Assembly: GCA_963691755.1 (NCBI GenBank)
Contig: OY829366.1
Coordinates: 2,976,001-3,040,000, forward strand
Source of the DNA: Dinoroseobacter sp013215265
GTDB taxonomy: Bacteria; Pseudomonadota; Alphaproteobacteria; Rhodobacterales; Rhodobacteraceae
DNA length: 64,000 bases
Direction: 5' to 3'
This document shows, piece by piece, positions 35,901 through 44,278 of the stretch; position 1 is the first letter of the stretch, and each line of letters opens with the position of its first letter. The notes under the pieces are model-generated. The model saw only the letters and a program-made list of their open reading frames with translations. It made no database searches and was not told the DNA's origin. Made by a program: the position numbers and the translations under genes.

Positions 35901-36129
35901 ACCGTTTCGGTCAGGTGTTGCTAGGTTAATTCAAACCGTCCCTACATCGAGACTGTCGCTGTTCCTGTTCCAATTTCAAGATACTGGCCACCCCACAGCG
36001 AGATTTTGTTCTGCTTCCGAGCGGCAAGACGAAACTTCGTCCTTCAACACCTCCTGAATCCGCAAGCCTATGTGGACAACTGCGCGCCCTTACGTATGGT
36101 GCGGCAAATTTCAAACCGGGGAGACTTCC

Positions 36130-37419
36130 ATGTCCGACAAGCAACTGGGCTTTGACACGCTGCAAATCCACGCAGGGTCAGCGCCCGATCCGGCGACCGG
36201 TGCACGCCAGACGCCGATCTACCAAACCACCGCCTATGTCTTCCGCGACGCCGATCACGCGGCAGCGCTGTTCAACTTACAGGAGGTGGGATTTATCTAC
36301 TCCCGCCTGACGAACCCGACCGTCGCTGTCCTGCAAGAGCGTATTGCGACGCTTGAAGGTGGTGCAGGCGCGGTTTGCTGCTCGTCAGGTCACGCCGCTC
36401 AGATTATGGCGCTCTTCCCTCTGATGGGACCTGGAAAGAATGTTGTGGTCTCAACCCGCCTTTATGGCGGCACGATCACCCAGTTCAGCCAGACCATCAA
36501 GCGCTTTGGCTGGTCGGCAAAGTTCATTGATTTCGACGATACCGCCGCAGTGAAAGCCGCGATTGATGACGACACCCGTGCGGTCTTCTGTGAATCCATC
36601 GCAAACCCCGGCGGCTACATCACTGACCTGCGCGCAATCGCCGATGTCGCAGATGAAGCTGGCCTTCCCCTGATCGTGGATAACACCTCGGCCACCCCAT
36701 ATCTTTGCAATCCGATCGCGCACGGCGCGACATTGGTTGTGCATTCCACCACCAAGTACCTGACAGGTAACGGCACCGTAACCGGCGGCGTGGTCGTCGA
36801 TAGCGGTAAGTTCGACTGGATGGCATCGGACAAGTTCCCATCGCTTTCCGAGCCAGAACCTGCCTATCACGGCCTGTGCTTTGGTGAGGTCCTTGGCCCA
36901 ATGGCCTTCACCTTCCATGGCATCGCAATTGGTCTGCGCGATCTGGGTATGACCATGAACCCGCAAGCCGCACATTACACGCTGATGGGGATTGAAACCC
37001 TGTCCCTGCGCATGGAACGCCATGTCGAGAACGCGATGAAAATCGCAGCCTGGCTGGAAAACCACGATGCAGTTGAGGCGGTCACCTATGCCGGTCTGCC
37101 TTCCTCGCCTTACAACCACCGCGTCGCAAGCGTCTGCCCGAAAGGTGCAGGGGCTCTCTTCACGGTGGCACTGAAGGGTGGCTACGACAGCTGCGTGAAG
37201 CTCGTGGATTCGCTGGAGCTGTTCAGCCATGTCGCGAACCTTGGCGATACACGTTCGCTGATTATCCATTCTGCGTCGACCACGCACCGTCAGCTGACCG
37301 AAGAACAGCAGGTTGCTGCAGGTGCAGCGCCAAATGTGGTGCGTTTGTCGATCGGGATCGAAAACGCTGACGATCTGATGGCTGATTTGGACCAGGGCTT
37401 GGCGAAAGCATCTGCCTAA
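36130..37419 (+). CDS. metY: O-acetylhomoserine aminocarboxypropyltransferase (sulfhydrylase) MetY
   Basis: 429 residues of the Cys/Met PLP family. The start at 36130 follows GGGGAGACTTCC. FDTLQIHAGSAPDPATGARQ opens the protein; the PLP-binding Lys is Lys209 in VVHSTTKYLTGNG; Tyr58 and Arg60 in IYSRLTNPT bind the phosphate. It makes homocysteine from O-acetylhomoserine and sulfide, or cysteine from O-acetylserine. The upstream 230 bases were checked for a SAM-II-type riboswitch and none was seen. Confidence 0.93.
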   Translation: MSDKQLGFDTLQIHAGSAPDPATGARQTPIYQTTAYVFRDADHAAALFNLQEVGFIYSRLTNPTVAVLQERIATLEGGAGAVCCSSGHAAQIMALFPLMGPGKNVVVSTRLYGGTITQFSQTIKRFGWSAKFIDFDDTAAVKAAIDDDTRAVFCESIANPGGYITDLRAIADVADEAGLPLIVDNTSATPYLCNPIAHGATLVVHSTTKYLTGNGTVTGGVVVDSGKFDWMASDKFPSLSEPEPAYHGLCFGEVLGPMAFTFHGIAIGLRDLGMTMNPQAAHYTLMGIETLSLRMERHVENAMKIAAWLENHDAVEAVTYAGLPSSPYNHRVASVCPKGAGALFTVALKGGYDSCVKLVDSLELFSHVANLGDTRSLIIHSASTTHRQLTEEQQVAAGAAPNVVRLSIGIENADDLMADLDQGLAKASA

Positions 37420-37440
37420 GGTATTGGACCAATTCAAAAG

Positions 37441-37470
37441 AAGGGCCGTCCTTTTGGGCGGCCCTTTTTT
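37441..37470 (+). terminator. Terminator after metY
   Basis: GGGCCGTCC pairs with GGGCGGCCC (one G-T pair) around a short TTTT-containing loop, followed by six T. It is a strong plus-strand terminator. Confidence 0.92.
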
Positions 37471-37519
37471 GTGGGATCAAAAATATATTTCGCCGGGCGA
37501 TCAGCCGCGTTTAACAGAT

Positions 37520-38266
37520 TTACTGATCCAATTCCCACGTGATCGACACATTTGCCCGAAACGTAACCTCACCCCCGGCAATGGGCACTGGTGCTGCGTC
37601 AGCGGCGAAGGCCATGGCAGCTTCAGCACGCATCATCATGGGCGGAGCACTGCCGCTTTCGCTGATCGAGCGAATTGCCCCCAGTTCAACCCCCATCGCC
37701 TCGGCATAAAGCTCTGCCTTTCGGAGCGCATCCGCCACAGCAGCTTTTCGTGCTTCATCCTGAAGCGGCTGCGCATCCTCAACGCCAAAGCTCAACCCTT
37801 GAAAATTATTCAAGCCATCACGGACCACAGCATCCAGAACAGCCCCAAGATTACCAAGGTCGCGCACGCGAACGCTGACATTGTTCGAGACTGTATATCC
37901 AACGATCTTTGGAGGCGGCGGATTGTTGCCACGTTCACGTTCCCAGATGGGGCTTATAGACAACCCGCTGGTCTGGCGGTCCCGCCCGTCGATGCCCGCA
38001 CTGTCAAGGACATCGAAAACAGCGCTCAGCCGCTCCGTGTTCTCAGCCAGCGCTTCTGCAGCGGTGTCACCCTGCGTCACCACACCCATGGTGATCGTGG
38101 CCTGGTCAGGCGCCGCGGAAACTTCGCCCAAACCGTTTAAAATAAGGGTTCCAGCGGTTGTGGTGACCTGCGTGGTCGACTGGGCGGATGCCCCTGAAAG
38201 TGCTGATGTCAGGACCAACGCGACCGCGCCGGCCAGAATGGCGGTGCGACGGGGAAACAAAGTCAT
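37520..38266 (-). CDS. SIMPL-domain (DUF541) periplasmic protein
   Basis: About 248 residues from ATG 38266, with an AAGGAGAACTTC ribosome binding site. The signal peptide spans FPRRTAILAGAVALVLTSAL and ends near GASAQ. The SIMPL domain follows: LILNGLGEVSAAPDQATITM at the start, GYTVSNNVSVRVRDLGNLGA in the middle, and GLSFGVEDAQPLQDEARKAA. The family forms large rings in the periplasm or outer membrane and is linked to oxidative stress in some species. It lies convergent to metY. Confidence 0.9.
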   Translation of the reverse strand: MTLFPRRTAILAGAVALVLTSALSGASAQSTTQVTTTAGTLILNGLGEVSAAPDQATITMGVVTQGDTAAEALAENTERLSAVFDVLDSAGIDGRDRQTSGLSISPIWERERGNNPPPPKIVGYTVSNNVSVRVRDLGNLGAVLDAVVRDGLNNFQGLSFGVEDAQPLQDEARKAAVADALRKAELYAEAMGVELGAIRSISESGSAPPMMMRAEAAMAFAADAAPVPIAGGEVTFRANVSITWELDQ

Positions 38267-38427
38267 GAAGTTCTCCTTAACTTGATCTATCCGTTCAAAT
38301 TCTATGGACCTCATGTAGGAACCCAAGGGGTCATCGACAAACGTGCTTTTGCTTTCCCTTTGATCAACCACAGGTTAAATATTGCGCCAAAGAAGGTTTA
38401 GGCGATCAGCTTTTAAATGGGGCATCT

Positions 38428-41400
38428 ATGAAACCGAGCTTCGCGCTCAATTTGACCCACGAAGGAATCGGGCTTTTGCACCGAGGCCGCAGAGGTTGGT
38501 TGAGTGTTGGAGAGGTCGCACTTGACGACCCAGATGTAGCCGAACGAATGGCATGGCTGCGCAGAACCGCGGCCGGATTAGCAACCGGCGGCGTCACGAC
38601 CAAACTTATCCTTCCCAATAGCGAAATCCTCTATGACGAAGTGCCTGCACCGGGTCCGGGTGACTCCGATCGCGAAGCACAGGTCCGAAGAGGTTTGGAA
38701 GGCCGCACACCCTATAGCATTGACGAACTTGCCTACGACTACGTTGTCAGTGGCGGCGTTGCTCGCGTGGCGGTTGTTGCGCGCGAAACGCTTGCAGAGG
38801 CAGAGGCATTTGCGGCCGAGCACAGATTCAATCCGGTTTCATTTGTCGCAGTGCCCCCCAGCGATGCCCCGCCGGACTGGTTTTCGGGTGAACCGCTCTT
38901 CGGGCTGACCAGTATTGCTCACAGCCTGCTGGACGATGATGATCCCCTTGAGCGCGAAGATGCGCCTGTTCGTATCGTCGGTCAGGTCAATCTGATGGGC
39001 ATCGGAAATTCTTCCCCTGTCGTGGAAGTATCCGACAGTACGCCAGTCAGCGATGTTACCACGATGCAGGCAATGGAAGCTGCAGCCGCCGCGCGGGCAC
39101 GCCAGCAGGCCGAAGCCGAAGCGCGCGAAAAGGCCGAGGCAGAAGCCAAAGCGCAGGCCGAAGCCGAAGCCCGCGAAAAAGCCGAGGCGGAAGCCAAAGC
39201 GCAGGCCGAAGCCGAAGCCCGCGAAAAAGCCGAGGCGGAAGCCAAAGCGCAGGCCGAAGCCGAGGCCCGCGAAAAGGCCGAAGCGGAAGCCAAAGCGCAG
39301 GCCGAAGCCGAGGCCCGCGAAAAGGCCGAAGCGGAAGCCAAAGCACAGGCCGAAGCCGAGGCCCGCGAAAAAGCCGAGGCGGAAGCCAAAGCACAGGCCG
39401 AAGCCGAGGCCCGCGAAAAAGCCGAGGCGGAAGCCAAAGCACAGGCCGAAGCCGAGGCCCGCGAAAAAGCCGAGGCGGAAGCCAAAGCACAGGCCGAAGC
39501 CGAGGCCCGCGAAAAAGCCGAGGCGGAAGCCAAAGCACAGGCCGAAGCCGAGGCCCGCGAAAAAGCCGAGGCGGAAGCAAAAGCACAAGCCGAAGCCGAG
39601 GCCCGCGAAAAGGCCGAGGCGGAAGCCAAAGCACAGGCCGAAGCCGAGGCCCGCGAAAAGGCCGAGGCGGAAGCCAAAGCACAGGCCGAAGCCGAGGCCC
39701 GCGAAAAAGCCGAGGCGGAAGCCAAAGCACAGGCCGAAGCCGAGGCCCGCGAAAAAGCCGAGGCGGAAGCCAAAGCACAGGCCGAAGCCGAGGCCCGCGA
39801 AAAGGCCGAGGCGGAAGCCAAAGCACAGGCCGAAGCCGAGGCCCGCGAAAAGGCCGAGGCGGAAGCCAAAGCACAGGCCGAAGCCGAGGCCCGCGAAAAG
39901 GCCGAGGCGGAAGCCAAAGCACAGGCCGAAGCCGAGGCCCGCGAAAAAGCCGAGGCGGAAGCCAAAGCACAGGCCGAAGCCGAGGCCCGCGAAAAAGCCG
40001 AGGCGGAAGCCAAAGCACAGGCCGAAGCCGAGGCCCGCGAAAAGGCCGAGGCGGAAGCCAAAGCACAGGCCGAAGCCGAGGCCCGCGAAAAGGCCGAGGC
40101 GGAAGCCAAAGCACAGGCCGAAGCCGAGGCCCGCGAAAAGGCCGAGGCGGAAGCCAAAGCACAGGCCGAAGCCGAGGCCCGCGAAAAAGCCGAGGCGGAA
40201 GCCAAAGCACAGGCCGAAGCCGAGGCCCGCGAAAAAGCCGAGGCGGAAGCAAAAGCACAGGCCGAAGCCGAGGCCCGCGAAAAAGCCGAGGCGGAAGCAA
40301 AAGCACAGGCCGAAGCCGAGGCCCGCGAAAAGGCCGAAGCGGAAGCCAAAGCACAGGCCGAAGCCGAGGCCCGCGAAAAAGCCGAGGCGGAAGCCAAAGC
40401 ACAGGCCGAAGCCGAGGCGGAAGCGGAAGCCGAACGCAAAGTTGCGGCGGCAGCCGCTGTGCGCAAGAAACTTGAAGCCGAAGCTGCGACCCAGGAAGAA
40501 GCGCGCGCAGCTTCTCAAGCGCAGGAAATCGCAGAAGCGGAAGCTTCCGCAACGTCAGCAGCGGCGGAAATAGAGACCGCCGAACACGCCGAGGAAGACA
40601 CAACGCAAGCGGCAGAGGCCAAGGACGACACGCAGGACGAGGCAATCGAGCCCATTGTGGATCAACCCGCGTCTCCAGCACCGCCCTCTCTCTTCGCAAC
40701 ACTTTCTGGACGCAATGGCCAGATCGAACCGGCTGATCGTACGTCGCCCTCTCTCTTCGCAACGCGTCGTGGACGCAGTGGCCAGATTGAACCAGCTGAT
40801 CCTTCGCCGCCCGAGAATGTCGCAAGACGCCTGGAAGAGCGGAACACGCGCATCTCCTCTTTTCTCGCGGACGAAGAAGAACCCGCCGGCAACGACCTCG
40901 TTGAACCAGACCTTGCTGAACCCATCTTTATTAGCGAAGCGCCCGCGGAAGCATCCCGGCCCGTAGCCTCAGCACTGGCTTCAGATGACCGCCATCAGGA
41001 ACGTATGGACGCAGCCGCAGCTCGCGTCACACATGACCCGCGCGACACCTACGTTCCCATGGTCGACGATCTGGAACCTGCCGGCCTTGATGCGGCGCGT
41101 ACGCTCTATGCAGACGCTCCTGACATTCGTGGTAAATTGCCTGTCGGTCTGATGGTAACTGGCGGCCTGTTGGCTGTGCTTCTGTTGGCTGCAGCAGTGG
41201 GTGTCTATCTAACGATGGGTGCCGAGGATGACACTGCGCAGGTGACACAACAGGCACCAGAGGTGACAACAGCGTCACTCGAACCAGCTCCGGTAGTGAC
41301 TGCGCCAGACCAGCTACCCGAAGCAGACGCCGTGCCAGAAACGGTGGTGGAACCGGAACCCGTAGAGGAACCGGATCCAGTGGCGGAACCAGAACCAGCC

Positions 41401-42492
41401 GTTGAGCCCGAACCACCTGCCGTTGAAGCGGCCCTCCCACCTTCGGACGTTCCAGAAGAAGATGTCGTGTCAGATGGGGGTACTGCGGCCGTTGATCCGC
41501 CTATTCCAGTACCGGAACCAGCGATACCCACGCTTCTTGATGCAGAGGCCACGTATGCCGAAACTGGCGTCTGGGTACGATCGCCCGAGCCACCAGTTCT
41601 TGCAGAAATTGGTGTCGATGACGGCATTTTCCTGTCCGCGCTGGATCCGGAGATTCAAGCTGGTGATGCTGTGGCTCTGCCCGAGAGCCAAGCTGAACAG
41701 GACCTGAGACCCATTACACCTCTACCACCGGTTGCTCCGGGACAGGTGTTCGAATTTGACGACGATGGGCTTGTGGTGGTGCCTCCTGAAGGCGCCATCA
41801 CCCCTGATGGTGTTCAGATCCGCCGGGGTCGTCCGCCTCAAGTACCCCCTGAAAGACCTGCATCTGCAGGCGCTGCTGAAGCCGCAGAGGCAGAAGCCGC
41901 AGAGGCAGAAGCCGAAGAAGCGCTTGCGTTGTTCCGACCCCGCGGGCGCCCTGAAAACGCAAACGAAATTCTCGAGCGCAGGCGGTTTGGCGGCTACACG
42001 CTGGCAGAACTTGAAACCAAGAAGCCGCGACAACGCCCTGAATCCGAACAGGCCTTGGCTGCGGCGGAAGCGCTTGCAGATGCGGACAGCGATGCAGCTG
42101 AGTCTCCGCTCGCTGTTGCCAGCTCTCGCAGCCCCTTGCTGAGGCCTGGTAACATCGCGCAGATCGTTGCTGCAGCGCGTGCAGCAGCACCTCAGCAGAC
42201 GCAGGCGGTGGCAGCCGTTGCCCGTGCGACGCCGCGTATTCCAACAACAGCCTCGGTTGCGCGGCAGGCCACTTTAACGAATGCAATTTCGCTGCGCCGT
42301 GTGAACCTGATCGGTGTCTTCGGATCGCCGAGCAACCGGCGGGCGCTGGTGCGCTTGTCATCAGGGCGAATTATCCGCGTCGGCGTCGGAGATCGCGTCG
42401 ATGGCGGGCGCGTAGCCGCGATCGGTCAAGAATCCTTACAATACGTCAAGTCGGGTCGGAACATCACACTCGGGTTGCCGGACGGCAGCTAA
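38428..42492 (+). CDS. Giant TolA-like repeat protein with GspL/PilM-like head and PilP/GspC-like tail
   Basis: 1354 residues. Residues 1-165 resemble the cytoplasmic actin-like head of GspL/PilM proteins (MKPSFALNLTHEGIGLLHRG). Residues 228-659 are 27 copies of a 16-residue unit, AEAEAREKAEAEAKAQ, predicted as one continuous charged helix of about 65 nm if fully extended. A single membrane segment lies at about 904-926 (LPVGLMVTGGLLAVLLLAAA), then a Pro/Glu-rich linker and a C-terminal beta domain (VNLIGVFGSPSNRRALVRLS; IRVGVGDRVDGGRVAAIGQE) similar to PilP/GspC HR domains. This gives N-inside, C-outside topology, with the repeat on the cytoplasmic side. No other pilus or secretion genes are nearby. 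Genes like this are sometimes mislabelled translation initiation factor 2 because of Ala/Glu-rich sequence. Confidence 0.8.
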   Translation: MKPSFALNLTHEGIGLLHRGRRGWLSVGEVALDDPDVAERMAWLRRTAAGLATGGVTTKLILPNSEILYDEVPAPGPGDSDREAQVRRGLEGRTPYSIDELAYDYVVSGGVARVAVVARETLAEAEAFAAEHRFNPVSFVAVPPSDAPPDWFSGEPLFGLTSIAHSLLDDDDPLEREDAPVRIVGQVNLMGIGNSSPVVEVSDSTPVSDVTTMQAMEAAAAARARQQAEAEAREKAEAEAKAQAEAEAREKAEAEAKAQAEAEAREKAEAEAKAQAEAEAREKAEAEAKAQAEAEAREKAEAEAKAQAEAEAREKAEAEAKAQAEAEAREKAEAEAKAQAEAEAREKAEAEAKAQAEAEAREKAEAEAKAQAEAEAREKAEAEAKAQAEAEAREKAEAEAKAQAEAEAREKAEAEAKAQAEAEAREKAEAEAKAQAEAEAREKAEAEAKAQAEAEAREKAEAEAKAQAEAEAREKAEAEAKAQAEAEAREKAEAEAKAQAEAEAREKAEAEAKAQAEAEAREKAEAEAKAQAEAEAREKAEAEAKAQAEAEAREKAEAEAKAQAEAEAREKAEAEAKAQAEAEAREKAEAEAKAQAEAEAREKAEAEAKAQAEAEAREKAEAEAKAQAEAEAREKAEAEAKAQAEAEAREKAEAEAKAQAEAEAEAEAERKVAAAAAVRKKLEAEAATQEEARAASQAQEIAEAEASATSAAAEIETAEHAEEDTTQAAEAKDDTQDEAIEPIVDQPASPAPPSLFATLSGRNGQIEPADRTSPSLFATRRGRSGQIEPADPSPPENVARRLEERNTRISSFLADEEEPAGNDLVEPDLAEPIFISEAPAEASRPVASALASDDRHQERMDAAAARVTHDPRDTYVPMVDDLEPAGLDAARTLYADAPDIRGKLPVGLMVTGGLLAVLLLAAAVGVYLTMGAEDDTAQVTQQAPEVTTASLEPAPVVTAPDQLPEADAVPETVVEPEPVEEPDPVAEPEPAVEPEPPAVEAALPPSDVPEEDVVSDGGTAAVDPPIPVPEPAIPTLLDAEATYAETGVWVRSPEPPVLAEIGVDDGIFLSALDPEIQAGDAVALPESQAEQDLRPITPLPPVAPGQVFEFDDDGLVVVPPEGAITPDGVQIRRGRPPQVPPERPASAGAAEAAEAEAAEAEAEEALALFRPRGRPENANEILERRRFGGYTLAELETKKPRQRPESEQALAAAEALADADSDAAESPLAVASSRSPLLRPGNIAQIVAAARAAAPQQTQAVAAVARATPRIPTTASVARQATLTNAISLRRVNLIGVFGSPSNRRALVRLSSGRIIRVGVGDRVDGGRVAAIGQESLQYVKSGRNITLGLPDGS
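39109..40404 (+). repeat. Tandem array of 27 x 48 bp inside the giant repeat protein gene
   Basis: 1296 bases, exactly 27 units of 48 bases with no length variation, each encoding AEAEAREKAEAEAKAQ. Units differ only at a few synonymous positions (GAA/GAG, AAA/AAG, GCG/GCA). Because the unit is a multiple of three and lacks stops in most frames, five of the six frames stay open across the whole array; these antisense open frames are not genes. Confidence 0.97.
39541..40260 (+). repeat. Higher-order 240-bp repeat (five 48-bp units) within the array
   Basis: Three consecutive 240-base blocks (39541-39780, 39781-40020, 40021-40260) are nearly identical. Blocks two and three differ at one base in 240; blocks one and two differ at about three, all in the first unit. 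The shared Lys-codon pattern shows that five-unit blocks were duplicated as a whole, recently, by slippage or unequal recombination. Confidence 0.9.
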
Positions 42493-42554
42493 ACCAACTA
42501 AGCCTCTTGTGCGTCTACCAATGCGCCTGACGCTAGGTGTTTCGTGTGTCCACC

Positions 42555-43667
42555 CTACCCTGCCTTCAGAACCCCGCGCTCGATCTGGTCTTGTTCGATG
42601 CTTTCAAACAAAGCCTTGAAGTTGCCTTCGCCGAAACCATCGTCACCCTTGCGCTGAATGAACTCAAAGAAAATCGGACCGATGCAGGTCTTGGAAAAGA
42701 TTTGCAGCAGAATGCGTGTTTCACCGCCCCCCACGACACCTTCGCCGTCGATCAGGATGCCATGGAGCGCCATGTCTTGAAGGGGTTCTTCATGACCTGC
42801 CACACGAGCCTTCGACATCTCGTAATACGACATCGGCGGCTTCGGCATGAATTTCACACCGTTCTCGGCGATCTTGTCGACTGTCCTATAAATATCGCGC
42901 GCGCCTACTGCGATATGCTGAATGCCTTCGCCTTTATATCGTTTCAGATATTCAACGATTTGCCCCGTCTCACCCCGGTCTTCGTTGATCGGAATACGAA
43001 TTCGGCCACAGGGTGAGGTCAGCGCACGGCTCAGCAACCCAGTAAATTTGCCCTCGATATCGAAGAATCGGACTTCGCGGAAATTAAACAGGTTCCCGTA
43101 AAACCTGAACCATACGTCCATATTGCCCTTGTGGACATTGTGGGTGAGGTGATCGAGATAATAAAATCCAACGCCCTCGGGATGCGCGTTCTCGATCCAG
43201 TCGAATTCGTCGTTGTAGGGGTTCGCCTCGTAATACTGATCCGTGAAGTAGATCAACGAGCCACCGATACCCTTTATCGCGGGCCAATCGAGCGTCTTGT
43301 CTTCGCCTTCGTAGGGCTCGGCCCCATTTTTCACGGCATGTTCAAACGCGTGCTCTGCATCAACCACGCGCCATGCCATCGACGGTGCACAGGGCCCATG
43401 CTCTGAAACAAACCGCAGGGCAAAACTGCCAGGCTCGGCGTTCAGCACATAGGTGATGTCGCCCTGTTGCCACAACTCGACCGCTTTAGTTTTATGGGAG
43501 GCGGTATGGACATAGCCCATACGTCCAAAAAGCGCGCGAAGGTCGTCTGGTTTTTCGCTGGCAAACTCAACAAACTCGAACCCGTCAGTTCCTGCAGGGT
43601 TTGCGTCAGAAATCGTGGCTTTGGGGGCGTCGTGCGGGAAGGGACCCATGAATTGGCTCCTGTTCAT
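42555..43667 (-). CDS. hppD: 4-hydroxyphenylpyruvate dioxygenase
   Basis: 370 residues, full length. The Fe(II) ligands are His173 (YYLDHLTHNV), His251 (GIQHIAVGARDIY) and Glu335 (FFEFIQRKGDDGFGEGNFKA). It converts 4-hydroxyphenylpyruvate to homogentisate in tyrosine breakdown. It is divergent from an Lrp-type regulator that probably controls it through the region at 43.7-43.8 kb. The other enzymes of the homogentisate route are not in the window. Confidence 0.97.
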   Translation of the reverse strand: MNRSQFMGPFPHDAPKATISDANPAGTDGFEFVEFASEKPDDLRALFGRMGYVHTASHKTKAVELWQQGDITYVLNAEPGSFALRFVSEHGPCAPSMAWRVVDAEHAFEHAVKNGAEPYEGEDKTLDWPAIKGIGGSLIYFTDQYYEANPYNDEFDWIENAHPEGVGFYYLDHLTHNVHKGNMDVWFRFYGNLFNFREVRFFDIEGKFTGLLSRALTSPCGRIRIPINEDRGETGQIVEYLKRYKGEGIQHIAVGARDIYRTVDKIAENGVKFMPKPPMSYYEMSKARVAGHEEPLQDMALHGILIDGEGVVGGGETRILLQIFSKTCIGPIFFEFIQRKGDDGFGEGNFKALFESIEQDQIERGVLKAG

Positions 43668-43713
43668 TTGAAATCTCGGATTATCCCGAGTGTAGGAGAT
43701 ATCTTTTGCGGAA

Positions 43714-43789
43714 TTTGCGTGAAATTAAGCTCATATTGAGAAATATTCGCGCAATAACCGCGTGAATATTTATTTTTTTGCGTGAATTT
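43714..43789. promoter_or_regulatory. Putative Lrp operator between hppD and the lrp-like gene
   Basis: Three direct copies of GCGTGAA start at 43717, 43760 and 43780, that is, 43 and 20 bases apart, close to four and two turns of DNA. The middle copy is part of an inverted repeat with 8-base arms (AAATATTC at 43741-43748 and GAATATTT at 43764-43771). Phased sites of this kind suit Lrp/AsnC octamers that wrap DNA. Confidence 0.6.
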
Positions 43790-43804
43790 CGCATACTGAC
43801 GCTG

Positions 43805-44263
43805 ATGACCCTAGACTCGACAGATATCCGACTGCTGGCAGCGCTTCAGCGAAATGCACATTTGACCGCGCATGAGCTGGGTGAGGCGCTGAACCTTTCA
43901 CCCAGCCAGGCCGGACGTCGACGGCAAAGACTTGAGAGCGAGGGCTATATCACGCACTATTCCGCTCGGTTACGCCACGAAAAGCTTGGCTTGACCGTTC
44001 AGGCTTTCGTTCAGGTTCAAATGGCCCGGCATGGCCCGGATGCCTCAAAAGCGTTCAAGCGCATGGTTGAAACGCAGCCTGCGATCACCAGCGTCTGGAC
44101 CCTGACCGGGGACGCCGATTACTTGTTGCGCGTCTACACTGCGGACCTGCAGGGCTTGAACGATTTAATCCAGAATGTGCTTTTGGCCCATCCGGGGATT
44201 GCCCGTGTTCAAAGCCAGATCGTGATGGAGCAGCTCAAGGCCGACGCCCCATTACCGCTTTAG
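43805..44263 (+). CDS. Lrp/AsnC-family transcriptional regulator
   Basis: 152 residues from ATG 43805. The N-terminal HTH (LDSTDIRLLAALQRNAHLTA, then GEALNLSPSQAGRRRQRLES) is followed by the RAM/AsnC ligand domain (VQAFVQVQMARHGPDASKAF, VWTLTGDADYLLRVY, VLLAHPGIARVQSQIV). It is divergent from hppD; in related bacteria such regulators control tyrosine or phenylalanine catabolism, and this role is likely here. The Kef gene follows 15 bases later. Confidence 0.93.
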   Translation: MTLDSTDIRLLAALQRNAHLTAHELGEALNLSPSQAGRRRQRLESEGYITHYSARLRHEKLGLTVQAFVQVQMARHGPDASKAFKRMVETQPAITSVWTLTGDADYLLRVYTADLQGLNDLIQNVLLAHPGIARVQSQIVMEQLKADAPLPL

Positions 44264-44278
44264 GAAAGCTAAGATCCA

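Noticed and set aside
35901..36129. Possible SAM-II riboswitch before metY
   Set aside because: The conserved pseudoknot blocks of SAM-II were looked for and not found.
38839..40825. Long open frames on the minus strand and a second plus frame across the 48-bp repeat (up to 589 codons)
   Set aside because: They exist only because the repeat unit is a multiple of three and stop-free; the composition is nonsense and the sense frame carries the real gene.
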